The notes under the pieces were generated by a model. The model ran no database searches, was not told the DNA's origin, and worked only from the letters and a program-made list of their open reading frames with translations. A stretch of DNA of 64,000 nt from Massilia sp. H-1. Lineage in GTDB: Bacteria > Pseudomonadota > Gammaproteobacteria > Burkholderiales > Burkholderiaceae_D. Made by a program: the position numbers and the translations under genes. Shown piece by piece: positions 50,681 to 60,920 of this stretch. The DNA lies in assembly GCA_024703915.1 (NCBI GenBank), contig CP087969.1, forward strand, positions 3,968,001 through 4,032,000. Direction: 5' to 3'. Numbering within the stretch: position 1 is the stretch's first letter; the number at the start of each line of letters is the position of its first letter.

Positions 50681-53594
50681 TCAGGCGAAGGCGCGCTGTT
50701 CGCCGCTGCCGAACAGATTGCTGTGGCAGCGGCCGCACAGGCCCGCGTGCTCGGCGTGGGTGCCGACGTCGGCGCGGTAGTGCCAGCAGCGCTCGCATTT
50801 CGGTGCGCTCGATGCGGTGACCGCGATCGCTTCTTCTTCCGCGCTCGCCACTTCGACGGCAGTCGCTTGCGAGGTGATGAACACGAACTTGAGGTCGTCC
50901 TCCAGGCTGGCCAGCAGCTGGTACTTGTCGCGCATGGCCTTGATCGCCAGTTCGGCCTGCAGGGACGAGCCGATGGCGCCCGAGACGCGCAGCTCTTCGA
51001 GCTCTTTCATGACGGTCGCACGCACTTCGCGCAGGGCCGTGTACTTTTCCACCAGGGCGGCGCCGTCCGGCACGTCCGGCATGGTCCAGAAGGTCTGGGT
51101 GAAGATGGTTTCGTCGCTGGCGGCGTATGCTTCCAGGCTGGCGAACACGGCCCATGCTTCTTCGGCCGTGAACGAGAGCATCGGCGCCATCACGCGCAGC
51201 AGGCTATGCGTGATGTGCCACAGCGCGGTCTGGGCCGAGCGGCGGGGGCCGATGAATCGACGGCGGACGTGTACAGGCGATCCTTGAGAATGTCGAGGTA
51301 GAAGCCGCCCAGGTCTTCCGAGCAGTAGTTCTGCAGGCGCGCGACGACCGGGTGGAATTCGTAGCGCTCGTAGTGGCTAGATGATGTCGCGCTGCAGGGC
51401 CGCCATGTCGGCGATCGCGTAGCGGTCGATTTCGAGCAGGTCGGCGATCGGCAGCGCGTGTTTGGCGTGGTCGAAGTCCGAGGTGTTGGCCAGCAGGAAG
51501 CGCAGCGTGTTGCGGATGCGGCGGTACGATTCGGTCACGCGCGTGAGGATCACATCCGAGATCGACAGCTCGCCCGTGTAGTCGGTCGAGGCGACCCACA
51601 GACGCAGGATGTCGGCGCCGAGCTTGTTGAAGATGTCTTCCGGCGGGACCACGTTGCCCTGCGACTTGGACATCTTCTTGCCGTCGCCATCGACCGCGAA
51701 GCCGTGCGTGAGCAGGGCCTTGTACGGCGGGCAGCCATTGAGCATGGAGGACGTCAGCAGCGACGAATGGAACCAGCCGCGGTGCTGATCCGAGCCTTCC
51801 AGGTACAGGTCGGCCGGGAACTGCGACTGGGCCGCGTGCGAGCCGCGCAGCACCGTCTGGTGGGTGCAGCCCGAATCGAACCACACGTCGAGCGTGTCCT
51901 TGTTCTTGACGTACATGTCGGCGTCGGCGCCGAGCAGGTCTTTCGGCTCGATCGACAGCCAGGCGTCGATGCCTTTTCTTCGAACAGCTTGGCCACTTGT
52001 TCCAGCAGCTCCGGCGTGCGCGGGTGCAGGGCGCCGGTTTCCTTGTGCAGGAAGAAGGCCATCGGCACGCCCCACTGGCGCTGGCGCGACAGGGTCCAGT
52101 CGGGACGGTTCTCGATCATGCCGTGCAGGCGCGCCTGGCCCCAGTCCGGGAAGAACTTGGTCTCTTCGATGCCCTTGAGGGCGGTCTGGCGCAGGGACGG
52201 GCCGCCGTCTTTCGGCGTGTTGTCCATGCTGGCGAACCACTGCGAGGTGGCGCGGTAGACGATCGGGGTCTTGTGGCGCCAGCAGTGCATGTAGCTGTGG
52301 TTGAACATCTTCAGTTCGAACAGGGCGCCGATGGGCGGTCAGGGCCGCGCAGATCGGCTTGGACGCTTCCCAGATGGTCATGCCGCCAAACAGGGGCAGG
52401 GTCGAGGCGAAGCGGCCGTCGCCCATGACGGGCGTGAGGATCTCGTCATCCTTCATGCCGTGCGCCTTGCACGAGATGAAGTCGTCCTGGCCGTAGGCCG
52501 GGGCCGAGTGAACCACGCCGGTGCCGCTTTCGGTGGTCACGTAGTCGGCCAGGTACATCGGCGAGAGGCGGTCGAAGAAGGCGTCGCTGGTATGCAGCGG
52601 GTGCTTGAACGAGATGCTTAGGCCAGCGCTGCGCCCAGGCAGGTCGCGACGACGCGGCCTTCGAGCTTGTAGCGCTCCAGGCAGGAGGCGACCAGGTCGG
52701 CGGCCAGGATCAGCAGCAGCGGCTTGCCTTCGCGCGCGGTCTCGACCAGCGCGTACGTCACTTCCGGGTTGACGTTGAGCGCCTGATTGGACGGGATGGT
52801 CCACGGGGTCGTGGTCCAGATGTTGATGAAGCCGTCATGCCACTTAAGCAGCTGTGCCAGGCCGAAGGCGGCGGCCAGCTTGGCCGGTTCGGCGAACGGG
52901 AAGCCGACGTCGATCGCCGGATCCTTCTTGTCCTGGTATTCGACTTCCGCTTCGGCCAGGGCCGAGCCGCAGTCGAAGCACCAGTTGACCGGTTTCAGGC
53001 CGCGGTAGACATAGCCCTTTTCGAGCAGCTTGCCGAGGGCGCGCAGTTCGTCGGCTTCATTCTTGAAGGCCATCGTCATGTAGGGGTTGTCCCACTCGCC
53101 CAACACGCCCAGGCGGATGAAGCGACAAGCGCTGGCGGTCGACCTGCTCGAGCGCGTAGGCGCGCCTTTGGCAAGCACGTCGGCGGTCGGCAGGTTCTTG
53201 CCGTGCAGTTTTTCGATCTGGATCTCGATCGGCATGCCGTGGCAATCCCAGCCCGGCACGTAGGGGGCGTCAGCTTAGCCACGCCGCGCGATTTGACGAC
53301 CATGTCCTTCAAAATCTTGTTGACCGCGTGGCCGAGGTGGATGTCGCCGTTCGCATACGGCGGACCGTCATGCAGGATGAACAGGGGACGGCCCTTGGCG
53401 GCCTTGCGCACGCGCTCGTAGACCTTCTTGTCCTGCCATTGCTTGACCCAGCCCGGTTCGCGCTTGGCGAGGTCGCCGCGCATCGGGAACGGGGTGTCGG
53501 TCATGTTGACCGGGTACTTGGAGGCCGGTTTGGCATCCTTCTTGGCGGCCTTCGGTGCTTGCTGCTGTTGTTCTGGTTTGCTGGTATCGGACAT
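50681..53594 (-). CDS. ileS: Isoleucyl-tRNA synthetase
   Basis: About 970 residues. HIGH-type motif [22 protein letters not shown]1 editing domain with [11 protein letters not shown] and [20 protein letters not shown] in [12 protein letters not shown], tRNA-binding helices, and the C-terminal zinc site CERCWHYR with CGRCH. I start at ATG 53594; the longer reading would need TTG 53606. Breaks near 53268, 53170, 53130, 52616-52623 (GCTTAGGC; LAGISFKH), 52335, 51980, 51377 and 51250. An essential gene, so the breaks cannot be real. Confidence 0.95.
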
Positions 53595-53675
53595 AGTGTT
53601 CTTCAATGGTGTGTATCTGGGAATGCGGAAGTGGCCTGGGCACGCGTGTTTTGCAGCACGCGGCGCGCTCGGGCG

Positions 53676-54644
53676 TCAAATTCGGTCGGTGGCGGTCAGG
53701 GCGCCAAGCGCGCCTGAAAAGGCCCGCGCATGTTCGCCGTCGCGCGTGATGGCGGCGGTGAGCGTGGCCAGGTCGGTGTATTTTTCCTCGTCCCGGATCT
53801 TTTCCAGGAACTCGACCCGCACCACCTTGCCGTAGCAGGACTGGGCGAAATCGAACAGGTGCACTTCCAGCAGCTGGCGGCCGCTGTCGTCGACGGTGGG
53901 GCGCACGCCCAGGCTGGCGACGGCCTAAGCAGCGGATGGTCGGCCAGGCCGTGGACCTGCACCACGAAGATGCTTAGCCAGGGCAGGGCGGTGCGCCACG
54001 CGCAGGTTCAGGGTGGGAAAGCCGAGCGTGCGGCCCAGCTTCTGGCCGTGGATCACGTGGCCCGAGATGGCGTAGCCGTGACCGAGCAGCTGCTTGGCCT
54101 GGTCGAAGTCGCCCTTGGCCAGCGCGGCGCGCACGGCCGAGGAGGAGACGCGCACGGCGCCTTCCATCACGGTGGACAGGGTCTCGACCTGGAAGCCGTG
54201 CTGGCGGCCCGCCTCGATCAGGGTGGCGACGTTGCTTAGGCGCGCCGTGCGCCGTAGCAGAAATCGTCGCCCACCATCAGCCATTTGACGTGCAGGCCCT
54301 CGACCAGCACGCGCCCGGTGAATTCCTCGGGCGGCATGGCGGCGAAATGGGCGTTGAAGTGTTCCACGATGACGCGGTCGATGCTTAGAACGTTCTCGAG
54401 CGACTCGAGCTTGTCGCGCAGGTTGGCGATGCGGGTCGGCGCGCGCGAGGTCGCCCGCGTTCGGCGAAAAATTCGCGCGGATGCGGCTCGAACGTCATCA
54501 CGGCCGCCTCGATCCCCATCCGGTCCGCGGCCGCACGTACGCGCGAGCAAGGCCTGGTGGCCGCGATGGACACCGTCGAAGTTGCCGATCGTGAGCGCGC
54601 AGGGCGCGCGCCCGGTCGTTGGGAAGTCCGCGAAATACCTTCAT
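53676..54644 (-). CDS. ribF: Bifunctional riboflavin kinase/FAD synthetase
   Basis: About 315 residues. N-terminal adenylyltransferase: TIGNFDGVHRGHQAL (after repair), MTFEPHPREFFAE, VEHFNAHFAAMPPEEF, VGDDFCYGARRA; C-terminal kinase: GHGYAISGHVIHGQKLGRTLGFPTLNL, read in parts, and VRPTVDDSGRQLLEVHLFDF. Makes FMN and FAD. Slips near 54545, 54460, 54385, 54237, 53972 (GCTTAGCC; LAGIFVVQVHG) and 53926 (GCCTAAGC). 81 nt upstream of ileS; first gene of the operon. Confidence 0.93.
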
Positions 54645-54703
54645 GGGCTGGGCAGAGTGAACACTTGTGAAACGATGGAAATAGAGATTATACGGTCAAA
54701 GCG

Positions 54704-54739
54704 AAAAGCGCTGCCTGCGGGATGCAGGCAGCGCTTTTT
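54704..54739. terminator. Strong bidirectional hairpin between TPR gene and ribF
   Basis: AAAAGCGCTGCCTGC and GCAGGCAGCGCTTTTT with a 5-nt loop; on the minus strand it ends the tonB-exbBD-TPR transcript before ribF. Confidence 0.92.
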
Positions 54740-54762
54740 GAGGCGCTACAGCAAAGTACGAA

Positions 54763-56009
54763 TCAAGACATCGGATGGTTGATGGCCATGATCCAGTAAC
54801 GTGCCAGTTCGGCCGTACCGTCTTTGCCGCCGACCGTCTTGAGCGTCGCGATCGCTTGCGACTTCTTGCCCGCTGCCGCATAGGCTTCTGCCCAGGCGCA
54901 GCTTGCCGTCTTCAGGATTGCGCAGGCCGTCGGCCTTGATCGCCGCTTCCATCATTTTCAGGCCCTTGTCGGCCTGGCCCGACTGCACCAGGGCATAGCC
55001 GAGGTTGAGCAAGCCATTGTTGTCGCTTCTACCTTGATCAGGGCGGCTTCATTGACGGCCAGGTTCTTGTTGGCGTCGGCCAGGTTCTTGTCGGCCAGGT
55101 CTTTCAGACGCTGGTGACGCGGGGGCATCGGCGCCGACACCGAGGGCACCGGCCTTGTAGCCTTTTCGATGATCTTGACCGCTTCGGCGGCGGCGCTGTC
55201 ACGCAGTACCAGCTGGGCCAGGTCCATGTATTCGGACGGCTTTTTCAGCAGGTTGTTGGCCAGTTTCAGGCGCAGCACGTCGATGTTCAGACGCGAGGAG
55301 AAGCCAGGCTTGCTGACCACGCGGTTGAGCAAGTCTTCCCAGTAGGTCTTTTGCGGGTAGTACTGGGCCAGCTTTTCGATCGTGCCGACATAGTTCTGCT
55401 TGTCGCCGCTCATGTTTTGCAGATTGGCCAGCATTTTGAGCTGGTCTTCAGTAAGCTGGCGGTAAGCTTTTTCAGCACTGCGCAGGTCGGCGTTGAGCAG
55501 ACGCATCGCTTCGCTGATGTTGCCCATGGAAACGTTATTCTGGATCAGGAAGCCGCGCAGCTGCGGGCTGTCGCCCTTGGCCAGCGCCTTGGTGATGGCG
55601 TCGTTGGCTTTGCGGAATTCGCGGGCGCGCATGTAGATGCCGACCAGGCCTTCGGAGAACTTGGCGCTTTCAGCGGCCGACAGTTTGCCCGAATTGATCA
55701 GGTTTTCGAACGATTTGGCGGCCGTGTCGTAGTCGCCTGCGGAGGAGGCGGCCGAGGCGCGCACGCTTCGATCAGATAGGCTTCGTTGGCGCTCTTGTTG
55801 CCGACGTTGTCGAGCTTGCGCAGTTCGGCCAGGGCGCCTTTGGCGTTACCCTGGGTCATCATCTTCTGGGCTGCCTGCAGCGGGCCGCCGATTTCCGCGC
55901 GCACCGTTTCAGCGGCGTAGGCGGAGGACAGGCCGATGTGCGGCGTGACTGCGGTGAAACCAAGTGCGGCCATTGCGAGGCCGAGGTGTGCGAGGCGAGA
56001 TTTGATCAT
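54763..56009 (-). CDS. TPR-type periplasmic protein downstream of the TonB system
   Basis: About 413 residues. Signal peptide (MIKSRLAHLGLAMAALGFTA, ending AYAAE) and helical repeats through the protein: AQKMMTQGNAKGALAELRKL, SAGDYDTAAKSFENLINSG, EFRKANDAITKALAKGD, YALVQSGQADKGLKMMEAA, LGEAYAAAGKKSQAIATL after repair. It probably scaffolds or tunes the TonB-ExbB-ExbD complex; such TPR genes accompany TonB operons in several proteobacteria. Slips near 55765, 55155, 55030 and 54897. Ends INHPMS at TGA 54763-54765. Confidence 0.83.
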
Positions 56010-56030
56010 TACGAATCTTTCAATCAAAAG

Positions 56031-56056
56031 CAAACGGCAGGTTACCCTGCCGTTTG
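56031..56056 (-). terminator. Hairpin between second exbD and TPR gene
   Basis: CAAACGGCAGG-TTAC-CCTGCCGTTTG; on the minus strand it is followed by CTTTTG. It may lower TPR gene expression relative to exbD. Confidence 0.75.
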
Positions 56057-56073
56057 TCTGTTAGCAATAACGC

Positions 56074-56502
56074 TTATTGGAACTGCTCGTTGCCGACCAT
56101 GCCGATCTTGGTCACGCCAAGACGCTGCGCGGTCGCCATCACGCCAGCAACAAACTTGTACGACACCAGCTTGTTCGGACGCAGATGCACTTCCGGCTGG
56201 TTAGGATTGGCTGCCACGGCAAGCATCTTGCCTTCCAGGGCCTTGCGGTCCGGAACAATTTCATTGTCCCACAGGATGGTGCCATCGAAGTCGACGTCAA
56301 TCGTGATCACGACCGGTTCGACGGTCTGCGGCGGTGGATTGCCGGTTGGCATGTTCAGGTTGACCGAGTGGTTCTGTTTCGGAATCGTGATAATCAACAT
56401 GATAATCAAGACCAACATTACGTCGATCAAGGGGGTCATGTTCATTTCCATCATCGGTTCCGGTTCAGCCCCAGGTGCGGCATTACCGACGCTCATACTC
56501 AT
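56074..56502 (-). CDS. exbD: Biopolymer transporter ExbD (second copy)
   Basis: Intact, 142 residues. One membrane helix at about 23-42 with the conserved Asp in MTPLIDVMLVLIIMLIIT, and a periplasmic domain with ILWDNEIVPDR and VATA-type TAQRLGVTKIGMVG. It shares layout but little close sequence with the first exbD, so the pair may form a heteromeric stator or serve different TonB states. 65 nt after exbD1. Confidence 0.93.
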   Translation of the reverse strand: MSMSVGNAAPGAEPEPMMEMNMTPLIDVMLVLIIMLIITIPKQNHSVNLNMPTGNPPPQTVEPVVITIDVDFDGTILWDNEIVPDRKALEGKMLAVAANPNQPEVHLRPNKLVSYKFVAGVMATAQRLGVTKIGMVGNEQFQ

Positions 56503-56567
56503 GGTGTTTCCTTTCTTATGTTGGAACCCGCAGGGGCAGCGCGAGCGCCGCGCCCTGCTGAAGGGGC

Positions 56568-57005
56568 TTATTTGCTTACCGTCTTATCTGGCGGTTCGGT
56601 AATAAAGCCGACCTTCTGGATACCAGCACGTTGAGCCGTGTAGATCACCTTGCCGACGAACTCGTAGCGTACTTCCTGGTCGCCACGAACATGCACTTCA
56701 GGTTGCGGCAGCTTGACCGATTCCTTTTTCAGGAATTCGAACAGTTCGTTCGTGTCGGCCAGGCGCTTCTGGTTCCAGTACATGTCGCCGTCTTTATTGA
56801 CGACGATATTGACCGTCGTTGGCTTAGGCTTCAATGCCTGGTTGATTTCGGAAGGCAGCGCAATTTTTTGCAGCTTCAGAACAACCGGGCTCGTAATCAG
56901 GAAGATGATCAGCAGAACCAACATGATGTCGACAAGCGGCGTCGTGTTGATTTCTGACATGACTGCATCTTCGTCTCCGCTATCGGAGCCGACGCTCATG
57001 CCCAT
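56568..57005 (-). CDS. exbD: Biopolymer transporter ExbD (first copy)
   Basis: Intact, 145 residues. Membrane helix with Asp in NTTPLVDIMLVLLIIFLIT; periplasmic part with GDMYWNQKRLAD, PEVHVRGDQEVRYEFV and TAQRAGIQKVGFITEP. It uses the proton gradient with ExbB to drive TonB. 25 nt after exbB. No lesion. Confidence 0.94.
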   Translation of the reverse strand: MGMSVGSDSGDEDAVMSEINTTPLVDIMLVLLIIFLITSPVVLKLQKIALPSEINQALKPKPTTVNIVVNKDGDMYWNQKRLADTNELFEFLKKESVKLPQPEVHVRGDQEVRYEFVGKVIYTAQRAGIQKVGFITEPPDKTVSK

Positions 57006-57030
57006 GGTAATTATCCGATCTTTTTAGCGC

Positions 57031-57942
57031 TTAAACAGCACGGCCAGCTTCGCTGGTCGACATGGCGCCGGAGATCAGTACCGAGTGCACGTCGGCGCTG
57101 AACGAACGGATGTCTTCCATTGCAGTCTTGTTGCGGCGAACCAGCCAGTTGTAACCCAGAACCGCTGGAACTGCGACCACCAGACCGAAGGCGGTCATGA
57201 TCAGTGCTTCACCAACTGGACCTGCTACTTTGTCGATCGATGCGTTACCCGACATACCGATGGCGGTCAGCGCGTTGTAAATACCCCAAACGGTACCGAG
57301 CAGACCGATGAACGGTGCGGTCGAACCAACGGTTGCCAGGAACGACAGGCCATCTTGCAGACGCGACTGAACTTTTTCGACAGCGCGCTGGATCGACATC
57401 GTCACCCAGGTCGACAGATCGATTTGTTCCAGCAGGGCCCCGTCGTGGTGGACGGTGGCTTTGGTGCCGGTTTCAGCGATGAAGCGGAATGGCGAGCCGT
57501 CTTTCAGGGCAGCCGAACCAGCAGCGATCGACGAAGCTTTCCAGAACTTGGCCTGGGTTTCTTTCGATTGCTTCATGATCTTCATCTGATCGATCAGCTT
57601 GGTGATGATGATGTACCACGAACCCATCGACATCAGGGCCAGGACGATGGCGGTGCCTTTGGTGACGAAGTCGCCTTCGTTCCACATTGCGCCGATGCCG
57701 TATGGGTTGTGTACTTCTTCTTTGGCGCCTGGAGCGACGGCTTCTGCAGCTGGAGCGGCTGCGTCAGCTGCTGGAGCGGCAGCTGCGTCTGCAGCAGGTG
57801 CGGCCGCTGGGTCAGCTGCTGGGGCGGTCGCTGCCGGGGCAGGAGCGTCAGCGAATGCTGGTGCCGAAATCAGTGCCGACGCGGCGGACACCGAGAACAG
57901 GACAGCCGCCAGGACAGCGGACAAACGGGTATTCTTAAACAT
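57031..57942 (-). CDS. exbB: MotA/TolQ/ExbB proton channel protein with signal peptide and Ala/Pro-rich linker
   Basis: Intact, 303 residues. An N-terminal signal peptide (MFKNTRLSAVLAAVLFSVSA) and a low-complexity Ala/Pro/Asp stretch at about 33-70 precede the usual three-helix ExbB: VLALMSMGSWYIIITKL, FLATVGSTAPFIGLLGTVWGI, EALIMTAFGLVVAVPAVLGYNW, read in parts. The extra periplasmic N-terminus marks the long ExbB form. It builds the pentameric motor around ExbD. GGAGGAAGC precedes the ATG. Confidence 0.94.
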   Translation of the reverse strand: MFKNTRLSAVLAAVLFSVSAASALISAPAFADAPAPAATAPAADPAAAPAADAAAAPAADAAAPAAEAVAPGAKEEVHNPYGIGAMWNEGDFVTKGTAIVLALMSMGSWYIIITKLIDQMKIMKQSKETQAKFWKASSIAAGSAALKDGSPFRFIAETGTKATVHHDGALLEQIDLSTWVTMSIQRAVEKVQSRLQDGLSFLATVGSTAPFIGLLGTVWGIYNALTAIGMSGNASIDKVAGPVGEALIMTAFGLVVAVPAVLGYNWLVRRNKTAMEDIRSFSADVHSVLISGAMSTSEAGRAV

Positions 57943-58028
57943 GCTTCCTCCAAATATATAAAATAATCAGTTCGCTGAACATAATGACAACGAAAATCAT
58001 GGGGTGAGGTTTGACTTCGCCTCGGTTT

Positions 58029-58686
58029 TTATTCCAGCGTCCAGACGTACTGCACCGGCGTCCACTGTTGCTCAGGTTTGCCATCGACCATCGCAGGTTT
58101 GAACCTGCATTTGCCCAGGGCATTCTGCGCTGCACGATCCAGATCCCTGAATCCGCTCGACTTGGAAATTTTCGAATCCATGACCTTGCCTTCGGCACCG
58201 ATCAGGAACGACAAGACGACAGTACCGGTTTCTTCATTACGCAGCGAAGCTTTTGGATACTCCGGTTTTGCGCAAGTATTGAAGTCGACCACTGCTGCAA
58301 CGCGCTGCTGACCCTGGCTGACAGGACCTGGTGCCGTTGGACCCGGTGCTAAGCTTCTGCAGTTCTTTGGACGCGGGTGCTTGCGTCGTCATGTTCTGGA
58401 TCGGCGACACTGGCGGCGGCGGCTGCTGCACGTTCACTTCGACCGGCGGGATGAATGGAGGCGGCGGGGCCTTCATTTCCGGCGGTGGTGGTGGCGGTGG
58501 TACTTCTTTTGGTGGCGGAGGCTTGACTTCCTCAATGATCTTGGTTTCCACGGCTTCGGCCATCTTCGTGACCATGCGCGTACCGAGACCGCTGACGAGG
58601 CCCCAGATCACCAACGCGTGAATCAAGATGACAGCTGCAATGCCAGTGAAATTCTTCCCGGTTTGCTTCTCATGCGAAAAATTCAT
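58029..58686 (-). CDS. tonB: Energy transducer TonB
   Basis: About 219 residues. Membrane anchor GIAAVILIHALVIWGLVSGLG, then a Pro-rich span (KPPPPKEVPPPPPPPEMK and PPPPFIPPVEV) that crosses the periplasm, and the TonB C-terminal domain with YPKASLRNEETGTVVLSFLIG, read in parts, and GFRDLDRAAQNAL, CRFKPAM. It transmits proton energy to outer-membrane receptors for siderophores or glycans. One slip near 58350 (GCTAAGC for GCCGGC). First gene of tonB-exbB-exbD-exbD-TPR, 86 nt before exbB. Confidence 0.93.
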
Positions 58687-59368
58687 GCCTGCTTTCTCCA
58701 ATACCAACTCTTCTTGTAGCAACTAAACCCACAAAACACGACAAAGCCTAAGACGTGTCCGGGACGTCGGCGAATTATACCTACGTATGCGTTTTTTACC
58801 ATCCCTTTTTTGGCCCGCCAAATCACCGCGATTCAGGGGGTAAAAAGCGCTGCCATGAGCCCCCTCGGAAGCGACCTGCACCTTCTGATAAAAAGGCAAT
58901 ACTTATTACAGTAAACCGTGTGGAGCATTTCCTCTAGCCGTTAAATATAAGGAAATATTTCATTTTTGTCGACACTTCAATCGCAAACTGCCTGATTCGC
59001 CAAATATAGTTTGCATGCGCCATGGCGATAATGCTAACTATATCGAGTTTTACTCAGGGGCGCGCGCCATTGAAAGTCCGGATTCCAGCCTGCTTAAGCG
59101 GGGTGTTACGGAGGGGGGTAAAAAGCGCCTTTTGAGCTGCGTTTCCAACCCTTCCGGAAGCCGTCCAGGGCCCCCGGCTATTCGCCGGGGAAATGACCGT
59201 CATCACGATAGCAATATAGCATACGGAAGCGGCGTTCCTAGCGTTTTTTGCGCGGACATGGCAAAAGGTGTTGCGTGTTGGTGGCAGGGAAGAGCGGCGA
59301 GGGGAGAAACGTTGTTGCGATGCTATGTCGGAGGGTGGCAGGGGCCAGGCACCGCCCCCTGCCTAACC
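58687..59368. other. Long intergenic region with a duplicated 15-bp word and a hairpin
   Basis: 682 nt between tonB (minus) and the end of spoVR (minus). GGGGGTAAAAAGCGC occurs at 58836-58850 and 59114-59128, each followed by TGAGC and a CGGAAGC word, so a degenerate element of about 50 nt may be repeated. CCCCGGC/GCCGGGG at 59172-59190 forms a hairpin. GCTTAAGC at 59092-59099 shows the sequence lesion in non-coding DNA. The A+T-rich 58890-59040 part could hold the tonB promoter. I see no credible gene. Confidence 0.6.
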
Positions 59369-60898
59369 TCAATTGCGGCTGCGCTTCTCGCGCTTGCATT
59401 CGAGGGTGCTCACCACATTACCTTCCGGGTCGACCGTATCGAGGCGGACATCGAAGCCCCACAGACGCGCCACATGCTTGAGCACTTCCTGGGCGTGCTG
59501 GTTGAGCGGACGGCGCTGGAACTGGGTGTGGCGCAAGGTCAGCGCGCGGTCGTCGCGCGTGTTCACCTGCCACACCTGGATGTTCGGTTCTGCGGTTGCC
59601 CAGGTTGTACTGGTCGGCCAGCTTCTGGCGCACTTCGCGGTAGCCGCGTTCGTCGTGGATGGCGGAGATGGTCAGCTTCTCGTTGCTGTCGTCGTCGAGC
59701 ACGGCGAAGAAATGGAAGTCGTGGATCAGCTTGGGCGAGAGGTACTGGGCAATGAAGCTTTCATCCTTGAAATTGCGCATCGCAAAGTCGAGCGTCTTGC
59801 GCCAGTCGCTGCTTAAGCAATCCCGGGGAACCATTCGCGGTCTTCGGGCGTCGGATCCTCGCAGATGCGGCGGATGTCGGTCATCATCATGAAGCCGAGC
59901 GCATACGGATTGATGCCGTTGTAGTACTGGCTGGTCGCTCATGGGCTGGTAGACCACGTTGGTGTGGCTTTGCAGGAATTCGAGCATGAAGCCGTCGCCG
60001 ACGATCCCTTCCTTGTACAGCTCATTGAGGATGGTGTAATGCCAGAACGTGGCCCAGCCTTCGTTCATCACCTGGGTCTGGCGCTGCGGATAAAAATACT
60101 GGGAAATCTTGCGCGTGATGCGGACCATCTCGCGCTGCCAGGGTTCGAGCAGGGGCGCGTATTTCTCGATGAAGTAGAGCAGGTTTTCCTCGGGCTCGGG
60201 CGGAAAGCGCAGGGCCACCACGTCCGCTTCTTCTTCGTCGCGGCGCGGCACCGTGCGCCACAGTTCATTGACCTGGGATTGCGCGTATTCCTCGCGCTCC
60301 TTCTGGCGCGTTTTCCTGCGCCATCGACAGCTTGGCCGGGCGCTTGTAGCGGTCGACGCCATAGTTCTGCAGGGCATGGCAGGAGTCGAGCAGCAGTTCG
60401 ACCGCGTCGATGCCGTGGCGCTGTTCGCATTCGGCGATATAGTTCTTGGCGAACACCATATAGTCGACGATGGCGTCGGCATCGGTCCAGGTGCGGAACA
60501 GGTAATTGCCCTTGAAGAAGGAATTGTGCCCGTAAGCCGCGTGCATGGATCACCAGCGCCTGCATGGTCAGGCTGTTCTCCTCCATTAAATAGGCGATGC
60601 AGGGATTCGAATTGATGACGATCTCGTAGGCCAGGCCCATCTGGCCGCGCTTGTAGCTTTTCTCGGTCGACAGGAAATGCTTGCCGAACGACCAGTGGTT
60701 ATACGACACCGGCATGCCGACCGAGGTATAGGCATCCATCATCTGCTCGGCGGTGATGATCTCGAGCTGGTTGGGATAGGTGTCGAGGCCGAAATTCTTG
60801 GCCACGCGGCGGATTTCCTCGTGCGCGTGCTCGATCAGGTCGAAGGTCCATTCCGACTGTTCGGGCAGGGCGCGCGGATTCTGTGGGTCTCTGGGCAT
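59369..60898 (-). CDS. SpoVR/YcgB-family protein
   Basis: About 508 residues. SpoVR family: EWTFDLIEHAHEEIRRVAKNFGLDTYPNQ, read in parts, QMMDAYTSVGMPVSYNHWSFGK, AYGHNSFFKGN after repair, NEGWATFWHYTILN and YALGFMMMTDI. No catalytic role is established; the gene is regularly found with prkA and yeaH and is linked to stress and stationary phase. Slips near 60545, 60315, 59945, 59812 (GCTTAAGC; FPGIAGSDW) and 59595. Last gene of the operon, 22 nt after yeaH. Confidence 0.92.
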
Positions 60899-60920
60899 GC
60901 GTTACTCTCCTGCTTGCGCG

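Noticed and set aside
20826..53594. Programmed frameshifting or recoding as a cause of the many broken genes
   Set aside because: No slippery heptamers or shared downstream structure; unrelated genes share only the GCCGGC site, which also changes in non-coding DNA.
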